Assembly (NCBI GenBank): GCA_927405585.1
Contig: CAKMJS010000004.1
Location: 1-51,678 of the forward strand
Direction: 5' to 3'
DNA from: an uncultured Desulfosporosinus sp.
GTDB lineage: Bacteria; Bacillota; Desulfitobacteriia; Desulfitobacteriales; Desulfitobacteriaceae
DNA: 51,678 nt
Shown: in pieces, positions 1 to 7,927 of the stretch
Layout of the letters: each line of letters starts with the position of its first letter
Numbering within the stretch: position 1 is the stretch's first letter
The notes under the pieces: model-generated
The model's database searches: none
What the model was told of the DNA's origin: nothing
Seen by the model: the letters and a program-made list of their open reading frames with translations, nothing else
Translations under genes and position numbers: made by a program

Positions 1-1
1 T

Positions 2-118
2 GTAGCAGGGGATGTGGTTTATATTCCGAAGGGAAGCAAGGTAGTCTTTTCTTCTCCAACCTTTTGCAAGGTGTTTTATGCAACCTATCCTGCCAACTGG
101 GCGGATTTTTGCGAGTAA
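2..118 (+). CDS. C-terminal end of a cupin (EutQ-like/Cupin_3) protein, cut by window edge
   Basis: An open frame enters from the left edge and stops with TAA at 116-118, giving 38 residues. The residues run GDVVYIPKGSKV, then FYATYPANW, which is the last beta-strand pair and tail of Cupin_3/EutQ-like small cupins. Only the C-terminus is visible, so start, length and metal site cannot be judged. A hairpin terminator follows at 182. The family assignment rests on the GD-x-IPKGSKV and TYPANW motifs alone. The physiological role (ethanolamine utilisation or other) is not decidable here. Confidence 0.6.
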   Translation, partial: VAGDVVYIPKGSKVVFSSPTFCKVFYATYPANWADFCE

Positions 119-181
119 GATCAATAAGTCGGATAGGGAGATGTCGAGATTACAGGAACATCGCATGAAATTTATACGTAT

Positions 182-220
182 GCCCCAGCAAAATAGTATT
201 AGCTGGGGCGTTTAATATTT
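182..220 (+). terminator. Rho-independent terminator after the cupin gene
   Basis: GCCCCAGC at 182-189 pairs with GCTGGGGC at 202-209. A T-rich tail follows. It lies 64 bases after the cupin stop. Confidence 0.75.
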
Positions 221-398
221 TACTCAATAGCAAAGGGACACTAACAAAGTCATTGAAGTGGTATTATAAGAGTAAACTGCATATTGGCGATCTAATTAAT
301 AATTAGTATAATATAAAATAATTAAAGGTATTCTTATAAGCTATTGCATATCTAAGAGAGGTAAACAGTAAGAGAAAAGAGAGGAGAATGTACAGTAA

Positions 399-602
399 AT
401 GGATGAACTAATATTATCTAGAATACAATTTGCGGCGATTACTTCTTATCATTTCTTGTTCGTGCCGTTGACACTGGGGCTAGGTGTTTTAGTTGCCATA
501 AATGTGTTAGTCTATTCGCTACTAGCTATATCATTAAGCACAAAAGCGGCTGAAAGTTCTTCCCAGCTAAGGGATGATTTTCAGCCGCTTTATTGTCCCT
601 AA
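399..602 (+). pseudogene. cydA: 5' stub of cydA (cytochrome bd oxidase subunit I)
   Basis: The first 35-38 residues match the N-terminus of CydA, the quinol-oxidising subunit of cytochrome bd: MD-ILSRIQFA, TSYHFLFVPLT, then GLGVLVAI. CydA is normally about 440-520 residues. Here the similarity stops near base 510, and the frame runs through the terminator of the opposing rmuC gene to a stop at 600-602. The early His of the first helix is present, but all other heme ligands and the Q-loop are gone. A purine-rich GAGGAG lies about 12 bases before the ATG. I read it as a deletion remnant. No cydB is in the window. Confidence 0.7.
543..591 (-). terminator. Terminator of rmuC
   Basis: A 13-bp perfect stem: AAAGCGGCTGAAA at 543-555 pairs with TTTCAGCCGCTTT at 579-591. 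On the minus strand a TTTT tract follows. It sits just beyond the rmuC stop and inside the tail of the cydA stub. Confidence 0.75.
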
Positions 603-607
603 TCGTT

Positions 608-1942
608 CTAGCATGCATTATCTTCGTGCTCCGTCTCCTGTTCCAGTAGTAATTCGGCTTCTGTGGCCGGGAGTGTCTGCACGTCTTTAAGCTTTCGTGC
701 GATGGTTCGAGATTTTCTCGTTGCAGTTTCTATAGTGTTACTTGCTTCTTGAAGTTTCTTCTGAGTTTTTTCAAGAACTTCAACGAACTTACCAAATTCT
801 GTTTTTACGGCACTAAGTAAGGTCCATACTTCGCTGGAGCGCTTCTCAATGGCTAGAGTTCTAAAGCCCATCTGTAGACTGTTTAGTAAAGCCGCCAGTG
901 TCGTTGGACCAGTGATGACAACCTTGTACTCCCGTTGGAGGAGTTCACAAAGGCCGGGACGGCGCAACACCTCTGCATACAAGCCTTCGACTGGTAAGAA
1001 TAATATACCAAAATCCGTTGTGTTGGGAGGATCGATGTATTTGTCACGAATCGTTTTACCCTCTAACTTGATACAGTTTTCTAGCGATTTACCAAGCTCT
1101 TCTATGCGTGGGAGGTTGGCTTGATCCTGCGCTTCGATGAGGCGTTCATAATCCTCAATGGGGAATTTCGCATCGATGGGGAGCCAAATGACACTGTCAT
1201 GACCGTCCCGGGCTGGGAGCTTGATCGCAAATTCAACGCGATCGTTGCTGCCTGCCTTGGTTACAACATTTGTGGCATATTGCTCGGGGGTTAGGATTTG
1301 CTCTAAGAGATTTCCCAGTTGAATTTCCCCCCAAATTCCTCGGGTTTTAACATTTGTTAGGACTTTCTTTAAATCACCCACGCCGGATGCCAGGGTTTGC
1401 ATTTCCCCAAGCCCTTTGTGTACCGCTTCTAAACGTTCGCTGACCAACTTAAAGGATTCTCCTAAGCGTTGCTCAAGAGTAACGCTTAGTTTTTCGTCGA
1501 CAGTGGCACGCATTTGATCAAGTCTTTGCCCATTATCTTGTTGAATGAGCAAGAGTCGTTCCTCCACAGTTTTGCGTAACTGTTCTAATTTCTGATCATT
1601 TGTTTTGGTAAGGGACCCTAATTGATTGGAAAAAATATCTAATTGGTTTCGTTGTAGGTTAGCGATTTCTGCCATACGCGCTAGAATAGACTCGTTAAAG
1701 GAATGGACAGACTGTTGAAGCTCTTCTCGTACTTGTCTGGCGTTGGAATTAGCTTCCTCCCGGTTCTTGGAGATTTCACCATTAACAAATCGTTCGTTTC
1801 GATCAAAACACTTCTCTAAAGAAACGAACCGACTCTCGAAGCGAATAAACGGAGTATGTGAGGAACGGATTAATAAGATAACAAGTAGCATGATAGCTAT
1901 GAGGACAAGAATAATTAGTCCGATTTGTAATTGTTCTGTCAT
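608..1942 (-). CDS. rmuC: RmuC-family DNA recombination protein
   Basis: The 444-residue protein has the RmuC layout. A membrane helix lies at about residues 8-26. A long coiled coil follows, rich in Gln, Glu and Arg, to about residue 190. The conserved RmuC domain comes next, with GIWGEIQLGNLLEQILTPEQY, IWLPIDAKFP and a TTLAALLNSLQMG block. RmuC limits inversions at short inverted repeats and is predicted to carry a nuclease-like fold; the membrane anchor is typical. The ATG start is supported by AGGAGG eight bases upstream. It appears monocistronic, with its own terminator at 543-591 and a repeat element upstream at 2028. Length is normal for the family. Confidence 0.9.
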   Translation of the reverse strand: MTEQLQIGLIILVLIAIMLLVILLIRSSHTPFIRFESRFVSLEKCFDRNERFVNGEISKNREEANSNARQVREELQQSVHSFNESILARMAEIANLQRNQLDIFSNQLGSLTKTNDQKLEQLRKTVEERLLLIQQDNGQRLDQMRATVDEKLSVTLEQRLGESFKLVSERLEAVHKGLGEMQTLASGVGDLKKVLTNVKTRGIWGEIQLGNLLEQILTPEQYATNVVTKAGSNDRVEFAIKLPARDGHDSVIWLPIDAKFPIEDYERLIEAQDQANLPRIEELGKSLENCIKLEGKTIRDKYIDPPNTTDFGILFLPVEGLYAEVLRRPGLCELLQREYKVVITGPTTLAALLNSLQMGFRTLAIEKRSSEVWTLLSAVKTEFGKFVEVLEKTQKKLQEASNTIETATRKSRTIARKLKDVQTLPATEAELLLEQETEHEDNAC

Positions 1943-2027
1943 AATTACCTCCTGAGATAATGAATTTTGCTTCCGTTTAATACTTTATCATACAACATGG
2001 ACAAACTTCTGTTTTTGGCTAAATTTA

Positions 2028-2138
2028 ATCCAATCATGAGACTCCCACTTCAAGTGGGAGTGGTACAAGTACTCCGCTCCGGTGGGGGTAGACTCCCACC
2101 TGAGTCTAGATGTTCAACTTTAGTTGGACAAGCTCACT
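2028..2138 (+). repeat. Interspersed hairpin repeat, full copy 1
   Basis: About 111 bp, highly similar to 9393-9505. It starts at ATCCAATC and ends in AGCTCACT. Inside are the hairpin ACTCCCACTT/AAGTGGGAGT, a second G-rich/C-rich segment, and GTTCAAC-TTTA-GTTGGAC near the 3' end. It lies in the 361-base gap between rmuC and the GGDEF gene. The rest of that gap (2139-2303) is AT-rich leader without a visible gene. The form resembles orphan ends of IS200/IS605-type elements; that link is an inference. Confidence 0.8.
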
Positions 2139-2303
2139 AGATAAGACCGTTAAGTTTATTTAACGGCATAAAAATTAATTAAAGATCATTATAAATTTAG
2201 AATATTAAAAATTTGCTAATGATATAAAATATTTGGAGGTTTTTAGAATAATAAAGAGAACATAATATAGTGTTGGACCAGTTCACAAACATTGGAGGAT
2301 AAA

Positions 2304-4943
2304 ATGAAACATTTCAAGATAAATGTCACTTTACTAATTATTTTGGCTCTGATATTTGGCCTAGGGGGATTATCTTTTTTTAGCTTTAATAAGACGAAAG
2401 AACTTTTAACAGGTAATTTTGAAATGCATATCTCCTCGTTAACAGTTTCTTCAAGTTCTGAGGTCGGGATGTGGTTAAACGCTCATAAAAAAGAAGTAGA
2501 AGCTATGGCATGTACCCCACTTGCTGAAAGCGGTGATCGGACGGACATTGTTTCGTATATGAACAAAGAAGCTCAACGTAATCCAGAATATGAGGAATTT
2601 TTTATAGCGGATAGTCAAGGGAATTTCATCTTAAATTCGGGTAAGACAGGAAGTATTGCTGACCGTGACTACTTTAAAAGGGTTATGTCTTCAGGCAAAA
2701 CCGTGGTGTCAGACCCCCTAATTTCCAGGGGAAGTGGCAACCAAATTATTGCTGTTGCTGCACCGATTATGAAAGGAAGCCAAGTCATAGGAATCCTTGG
2801 CGGTACTGTTAGCCTCACTGAACTAGTACAAATTGTAACATCAGAAAGTGTTGGAGAAATCGGACATGCTTTTGTAGTTCAAGAAGACGGCCTAATTATT
2901 ACCCACCCGGAAGAAAGCTATATCATGACGTACAATGTTCTGAAGGATAATAATGTTTCGAAAAATTATAGAGAAGCTATCCAGAACATGGTTCAAGGAA
3001 AAACCGGATTCACCAAGTATTCTATTCAGAATGAAGTCAAATATCTGGCTTATGCTCCTGTGCCAAGCGTTGAATGGGCTCTGGGAGTTATGGTTCCTGA
3101 AACCTATGTAGCAAATCAACTTCGTTTCTTGCCCATTTACTTTATTGTGATGACAGTATTATTTGGCATTATTTTAGCGTTCGTATTAAATCGATGGCTA
3201 GTTAACCCCCTTACAGATCTTGAAAAGTTCTCCTCGGAACTTAATGACAATTTACATAAAAGAGTAGATCATTATCAACTTTATAGCCCAGTAATCGAAG
3301 TGGAATCTTTAGCAATTAACTTTCGGAAGATGGTGACTGCCCTACAGGAAAACTTTGCAGAACTGGAAAGCTCGAAATCCAACCTCAAGGACGAAATAAT
3401 TGAGAGAACTATGATTCAGGTAGACTTGGAGAGAAGCTACGAAGAACTTGGGGCATCAGAGGAAGAACTTAGGTTCAACTACGAAAAACTACAATCAAAA
3501 GAAAGATTACTGAGAGAATCAGAGCGCCGATTTCGTTCGTTACTTGAGAATGTTAAATTAATTACTGGAATTATGGATAAAGACGGTCGCGTAATATTTA
3601 TTAATGACTTTGCCTTGCGGTTAACTGGCTACAAGAAAGAAGAAGTGCTAGGTCAAAGTTATTTTGAAATTTTTATTCCTGATAAAATAAGGGCGAGCAC
3701 AATGAAATGGTTTAGAAAGTTGATAAATAACAAAACAATTATTAATCATGATTACGATCCCATTCTTACTAAAAACGGACAAATACTATTTGTTAATTGG
3801 AGCCTCACCCTCTTGTTTGACTCTGAGGGTAAGGTCTCAGGTGTGGCTAGTATAGGAGAAGATATTACAGAACGCAAGCAATTCGAAGAAAGGCTACAAC
3901 ATATGAGTTTCCACGATTCCTTAACAGGCCTTTATAATCGCACCTTTTTTGAAGAAGAAATGCGTCTTCTTGATGAGGAGTGTTACGCTCCAGTAGGAAT
4001 GATTGTATGTGATGTCGATGGGTTAAAACTAGTCAATGATACTCTTGGACACAGTACCGGTGATAAATTACTCTGGCTAACCTCTAGTATAATCAAAAAG
4101 TGTTTTCGCGAAGAGGACAAGGTGTGTAGGATTGGTGGCGATGAGTTTGCAATTATTTTACCAAAAAGCGAATTATCCTCAGTAGAGCAAGCCTGTCATA
4201 GGATCCGAAAGGCAGTCGAGAAGTACAACTTAGAAAATGAAGAGTTTCCTCTTAGCTTATCTGTGGGCTTTGCTGTGAGCGGGAAAACTACGGAAGATAT
4301 TCGCTATGTTTTTAAAGAAGCGGATAATAACATGTACCAAGAAAAACTGCATCGCAGTAAAAGTAGTCGTAGCTCCATCGTGCAAGCCCTTATGAAAACA
4401 CTAGAGGCCAGAGATTTTATCACGGAAGGGCATGCAGAAAGATTACAAGACATTGTGATTTCTCTTGGGGTAGTCCTTGGCCTATCGGATCGGAACCTTG
4501 CCAATTTACGACTTTTGGCTCAATTTCATGACATCGGAAAAGTAGGAATTCCTGATCGTATACTCTTTAAACCTGGACGTTTAACGGATGATGAGTTCCA
4601 GGAAATGAAACGACATAGTGAGATCGGTCATCGGATTGCTCAATCCGCTCCTGACCTTCAAACGATTGCTGATTACATTTTGCAACACCATGAGTGGTGG
4701 AACGGAGGGGGCTATCCCTTAGGACTAAAAGCAGAGAGCATTCCTTTGGAGTGTCGTATTTTGGCCATTGCTGATGCTTATGATGCCATGACAAGCGATC
4801 GTCCTTATCGGAAAGCCTTGAGTCAAAAACAAGCCTTCGAAGAATTGACCAAAAATAGTGGGATCCAATTTGACCCCAGACTAGTCCCGATTTTTATTAA
4901 AGTAAATACTTCTGATCAAGTTTCAATTCACGCAGGGCGCTAA
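2304..4943 (+). CDS. Membrane Cache-PAS-GGDEF-HD-GYP c-di-GMP turnover protein
   Basis: This 879-residue protein joins a sensor to both c-di-GMP activities. Membrane helix 1 is at about 7-27, an extracytoplasmic Cache-like domain reaches about 270, and helix 2 is at about 275-297. A HAMP-like linker and coiled coil follow, then PAS (about 405-525), GGDEF and HD-GYP. The diguanylate cyclase signature GGDEF is intact near residue 612, with the RxxD inhibition site (REED) five residues before it. The phosphodiesterase keeps FHDIGK near 741 and HHEWWNGGGYP near 795. Both halves therefore look catalytically competent. An in-frame TTG exists at 2292, but GGAGG at 2294-2298 fits the ATG at 2304. Its ligand is unknown. 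It appears monocistronic. Confidence 0.9.
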   Translation: MKHFKINVTLLIILALIFGLGGLSFFSFNKTKELLTGNFEMHISSLTVSSSSEVGMWLNAHKKEVEAMACTPLAESGDRTDIVSYMNKEAQRNPEYEEFFIADSQGNFILNSGKTGSIADRDYFKRVMSSGKTVVSDPLISRGSGNQIIAVAAPIMKGSQVIGILGGTVSLTELVQIVTSESVGEIGHAFVVQEDGLIITHPEESYIMTYNVLKDNNVSKNYREAIQNMVQGKTGFTKYSIQNEVKYLAYAPVPSVEWALGVMVPETYVANQLRFLPIYFIVMTVLFGIILAFVLNRWLVNPLTDLEKFSSELNDNLHKRVDHYQLYSPVIEVESLAINFRKMVTALQENFAELESSKSNLKDEIIERTMIQVDLERSYEELGASEEELRFNYEKLQSKERLLRESERRFRSLLENVKLITGIMDKDGRVIFINDFALRLTGYKKEEVLGQSYFEIFIPDKIRASTMKWFRKLINNKTIINHDYDPILTKNGQILFVNWSLTLLFDSEGKVSGVASIGEDITERKQFEERLQHMSFHDSLTGLYNRTFFEEEMRLLDEECYAPVGMIVCDVDGLKLVNDTLGHSTGDKLLWLTSSIIKKCFREEDKVCRIGGDEFAIILPKSELSSVEQACHRIRKAVEKYNLENEEFPLSLSVGFAVSGKTTEDIRYVFKEADNNMYQEKLHRSKSSRSSIVQALMKTLEARDFITEGHAERLQDIVISLGVVLGLSDRNLANLRLLAQFHDIGKVGIPDRILFKPGRLTDDEFQEMKRHSEIGHRIAQSAPDLQTIADYILQHHEWWNGGGYPLGLKAESIPLECRILAIADAYDAMTSDRPYRKALSQKQAFEELTKNSGIQFDPRLVPIFIKVNTSDQVSIHAGR

Positions 4944-5040
4944 TATTGGGAAATAAATATTCTTCTGAGGTAGACACCAGTTGAGCCGTAAGTGTTCCTT
5001 TTAGTGCTCGAAGAAACATTTAGTAATCACCCTACAATTC

Positions 5041-5069
5041 TTGTCGTTGAGACTAGTGTGAGTTATACT
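5041..5069 (+). promoter_or_regulatory. Sigma-A promoter for the SDR/LarA-like operon
   Basis: TTGTCG at 5041-5046 and TATACT at 5064-5069 are 17 bases apart. They lie 49 bases before the SDR start. CTAGT and ACTAG arms bracket the spacer and could form an operator. Confidence 0.5.
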
Positions 5070-5117
5070 AGAAAAAATAATGACTAAGTAAGGGAAAACC
5101 AAGGAGGAATTTGGGTA

Positions 5118-5852
5118 ATGCAAGGGAAAATCGCACTGATTACTGGCGGAGGGACTGGGATAGGACGAGCAATCGCCTTAATATTAGCTCGATCAGGTGC
5201 TCATATCGCTATTAACTATTCTCGTTCGGAAGAAGATGCTTTAAATACATGTCATGAGATCGAGCATTTAGGCGTTCGCTGTTTGACCTATAAAGCAGAT
5301 GTATCAAAGGATGCAGAGGTTCGATTGATGGTCAATCAGGTAGTAGCTGATTATGGAAAACTTGATATCTTAATTAATAACGCTGGAATGACTCATTACG
5401 TAGAGCATGCCGATCTAGAGGGAATGAAAGAGGAGTATTGGGACGATATTATGGGTGTTAATGTTAAGGGTATGTTCTTTTGTTGCAGGGCTGCGGCCTC
5501 TGAACTGAAGAAAACTAAAGGGTGCATAGTTAACCTTACTTCAATCGCGGGCTTGACTGGATTAGGCAGTTCTATCGCGTATGCTGCATCAAAGGCAGCA
5601 GGTATAAGTGTCACAAAATCGTTAGCCAGAGTTCTTGCCCCGGAGGTAAGGGTTAATGGAGTTGCACCGGGAATTGTCCAAACTCGTTGGGTGGAAGGGA
5701 AGGAGGACCATATCGCGCGGCTCGCTGCTGGTACCCCACTCGGTAGAGTTGCAGGACCAGAAGATATTGCTGAAGTTGTATTTTCATTAATTGCTCATGC
5801 GGGGTTTGTCACGGGGCAAACTATAGTGGTCGACGGAGGTAATTTTATTTAG
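5118..5852 (+). CDS. SDR-family NAD(P)-dependent oxidoreductase (FabG-like)
   Basis: The 244-residue protein is a classical short-chain dehydrogenase. It has the nucleotide-binding TGGGTGIG motif at about 9-16, NNAG near 89, a catalytic Ser in NLTSIAG, YAASK (Tyr near 155) and a C-terminal GQTIVVDGG. AAGGAGG sits about 10 bases before the ATG. It reads into the LarA-family gene 87 bases downstream, probably as one operon. That pairing suggests oxidation or reduction of a 2-hydroxyacid or related compound rather than fatty-acid synthesis, since no acyl carrier or fab genes are nearby. Its TAG stop overlaps the edge of a repeat element. Substrate is unknown. Confidence 0.85.
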   Translation: MQGKIALITGGGTGIGRAIALILARSGAHIAINYSRSEEDALNTCHEIEHLGVRCLTYKADVSKDAEVRLMVNQVVADYGKLDILINNAGMTHYVEHADLEGMKEEYWDDIMGVNVKGMFFCCRAAASELKKTKGCIVNLTSIAGLTGLGSSIAYAASKAAGISVTKSLARVLAPEVRVNGVAPGIVQTRWVEGKEDHIARLAAGTPLGRVAGPEDIAEVVFSLIAHAGFVTGQTIVVDGGNFI

Positions 5853-5918
5853 TGAACTCACCGAAGCGGAATACGAGGACCACTCCCACTCGTAGAAAGG
5901 GGAGTCTCCCAATTGGAT
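5851..5918 (-). repeat. Interspersed hairpin repeat, internally deleted copy
   Basis: Read on the minus strand it begins ATCCAATT, carries GGGAGACTCCC and GAGTGGGAGTGG, and ends CTTCGGTGAGTTCACT. Relative to 9393-9505 about 45 internal bases are missing between CTTCGGTG and AGTTCACT. The element edge coincides with the SDR stop codon. Confidence 0.7.
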
Positions 5919-5939
5919 GAATAGCAAGGAGAATTAAGG

Positions 5940-7238
5940 ATGAATCGTTTTGAACTACCCTACGGGAGAGTAACATTGCCCTTTGAGCTACCTTACTCTA
6001 TGAAAGTTACGAAAATTATAGCAAAGGATAGTCAGCCAATTGTTGATGTCGAACGAGCTATTCGTCAAGCAGTGGCTAATCCAATTGGAACTTTCCCTTT
6101 AAATGAAGTGGTAAATGCAGGAGACAAAGTAGTTATCGTTGTGAGTGACGTTACTCGACTTTGGGTTCAGACCGATGTTCTTTTACCAGTCTTGCTGGAT
6201 GTTTTAAATGAGGCCGGAGTACCAGATAAAGACATATCAATTGTCACATCGACGGGGGACCATAGACTGCAGACTTTAGCTGAACATACGGCAATTTGTG
6301 GTGATAAGGTCTTAGCGAGAGTTCCAATTTTTGATCATGAGTGTCATGCGACAGATTTGGTGAATCTAGGCGAATCCTCGCAGGGCACACCCATTAGAGT
6401 AAATCGCCGGGTATGGGAAGCAGATAAAGTGATTCTTACCGGAGGGATTGCTTATCACATGTTGGCAGGGTTTGGTGGTGGCCGTAAATCAATTGCTCCT
6501 GGGGTTTGTGGTTATGAGACAATCCAAAAAAACCATGCATTAGCGCTTAAAGGAGGTGGACTTTCGGGAGTTAATCTTAACATTGAGACAGGGAAAATGG
6601 TGGGGAATCCAGTTGCAGAGGATTTGTTAGAAATTACTCGAATCATTGGTGTGGATTTTATCCTGAATGTCGTTGTCAACGAAAAGAAGGAATTTGTCTA
6701 TCTCGCAGCAGGAGAATTGCACGAGGCCCATTTAGCAGGTTGTAAGATTATCGAAGAAATCTTCGGAATTAATATTGAAGAAAAAGCCGAACTTGTTATC
6801 GTATCCAGCGGTGGTTATCCTAAAGACATTCAGCTTTACCAGGCGATTAAGGCTCTAGATAATTCTTCATATGCTGTTCGAGAGGGTGGAGTGATTATCT
6901 TGCTTAGTGAATGCTCAGATGGCATAGGCTCTGAAGCATTTCATGATTTTTTCAAACATGGCGAGGTTGAGGATATGAATGCAATACTTCATGTTGACTT
7001 TGTAATGCCAGGATTTATAAGCCTGAGGGCGGCGAGTATCTGCAGAAGAACACCGGTAATACTTATCAGTTCACTATCGGACGAAGTCGTGAAAAGTGTA
7101 AAGATGATTCCTGCCCATTCCCCAGCAGAGGCCTTACAGCTAGCTAGTCAAATTCTAGGTCATCAACCGGAATCGGTCAATATTATGCCACAGGGTGGAA
7201 GCACATTTCCTATCCATAGAGTTTCCTATCATACTTGA
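5940..7238 (+). CDS. LarA-family nickel-pincer 2-hydroxyacid racemase/epimerase
   Basis: The 432-residue protein matches the lactate racemase LarA in length (about 425) and key positions. His108 is in STGDHRLQT, His173 in GGIAYHML, Lys183 in GGRKSIAPG and His199 in QKNHA. These correspond almost position for position to the substrate and nickel-pincer cofactor residues of Lactobacillus LarA. LarA enzymes racemise or epimerise 2-hydroxyacids by a hydride-transfer mechanism. The maturation genes larB, larC and larE are not in the window, so they must lie elsewhere. An SDR is directly upstream. Many LarA paralogs act on substrates other than lactate, so no gene name is given. The start is fixed by AAGGAG before the ATG. 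Confidence 0.85.
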   Translation: MNRFELPYGRVTLPFELPYSMKVTKIIAKDSQPIVDVERAIRQAVANPIGTFPLNEVVNAGDKVVIVVSDVTRLWVQTDVLLPVLLDVLNEAGVPDKDISIVTSTGDHRLQTLAEHTAICGDKVLARVPIFDHECHATDLVNLGESSQGTPIRVNRRVWEADKVILTGGIAYHMLAGFGGGRKSIAPGVCGYETIQKNHALALKGGGLSGVNLNIETGKMVGNPVAEDLLEITRIIGVDFILNVVVNEKKEFVYLAAGELHEAHLAGCKIIEEIFGINIEEKAELVIVSSGGYPKDIQLYQAIKALDNSSYAVREGGVIILLSECSDGIGSEAFHDFFKHGEVEDMNAILHVDFVMPGFISLRAASICRRTPVILISSLSDEVVKSVKMIPAHSPAEALQLASQILGHQPESVNIMPQGGSTFPIHRVSYHT

Positions 7239-7256
7239 TAAGTCACTGCAAAGGCC

Positions 7257-7284
7257 TTGACAATGGTCAAATCTTAGCTATAAT
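7257..7284 (+). promoter_or_regulatory. Strong sigma-A promoter of an intergenic transcript
   Basis: A perfect TTGACA at 7257-7262 and a perfect TATAAT at 7279-7284 are 16 bases apart. It starts 19 bases after the LarA-like stop, with no open frame behind it before a terminator near 7445. Confidence 0.75.
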
Positions 7285-7290
7285 AAAGGT

Positions 7291-7445
7291 AGAACCACTA
7301 AAACATGAAAGATTCAGTTATCAAAAACTTGTTGGTCGCGTGCTAGGTAAAGTTTCGATTACTTCGAAGGTTTAGGCATTGCAATCAGATGAGCCAATGC
7401 TGAATTTCCGAAGAATTGGAACCACCTAGAGGGTGGTTTTTTGTC
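7291..7445 (+). ncRNA. Putative structured small RNA, about 150 nt
   Basis: A consensus promoter lies just upstream. The transcript would end at AACCACC-TAGA-GGGTGG followed by six or more T (7420-7442), a clear terminator. No reading frame with a ribosome site is seen. Matching arms are nested: AAGATTCAG (7309-7317) with CTGAATTT (7400-7407), TTGG (7332-7335) with CCAA (7394-7397), and TTCGA with TCGAA around a loop near 7360. This gives one long, imperfect rod. A rod-shaped RNA of 150-200 nt with its own promoter recalls 6S RNA, but I do not recognise conserved 6S sequence. A leader riboswitch is unlikely because no gene starts soon after the terminator. Confidence 0.5.
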
Positions 7446-7823
7446 GTAAGAAAGAAAGATTTCCCGCAAGGTTCCTCACAATCAATCTATCTGAGTTAAG
7501 TCTTCCTTAGCGGTGGTCGGTTTATTAAGCTGGGAAATTGAGTTCAGTATTTCAGGTGATTTGCACCATAACCCTTCTCATTAATTTGAATGGGCTGTTT
7601 TCAGATTGACCCCAGTTGGTTGTCATTAGAACTAGTGGAGGATTTGTCCAGATTAGTTACCTTAGCTGAAGTTGCTTTTGATGGTTTATTATCTTAGTCT
7701 AGGAGGTCAAAAAACCTTTTTCACTCCGGTATATGACTGTTCGGTAATGCTTAGTTTTAAGATTAATCTAGTACCTTATATCCATTAATTCTTGAGGAAC
7801 TTTGCGGGATTCATTTAGATTTT
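7446..7823 (+). other. Intergenic stretch, no gene seen
   Basis: No open frame with a plausible ribosome site or recognisable family occurs on either strand. The stretch ends in the strong terminator at 7824, so a second transcript may end there. A decayed gene is possible. Confidence 0.4.
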
Positions 7824-7852
7824 AAGGCCACTCATGGAGTGGCCTTTTCTTT
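7824..7852 (+). terminator. Rho-independent terminator
   Basis: AAGGCCACTC (7824-7833) and GAGTGGCCTT (7837-7846) flank a three-base loop, followed by TTCTTT. It ends whatever is transcribed from the 7.3-7.8 kb gap. Confidence 0.75.
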
Positions 7853-7927
7853 GGTAGACTTATCCATTAGAATAAAATCCAAAGTTCTTTATCGTTACAA
7901 TAAATCCCTAAAAAAGGAGTCCTATAC

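Noticed and set aside
849-1124. Plus-strand frame inside rmuC
   Set aside because: It lies wholly within the confident minus-strand RmuC frame and has no ribosome site or family features.
7420-7445. AACCACC/GGGTGG near a terminator looked like a T-box antiterminator
   Set aside because: It is simply the terminator stem. No tRNA-like specifier region or downstream aminoacyl-tRNA or amino-acid gene fits, and the next gene starts almost 500 bases later.
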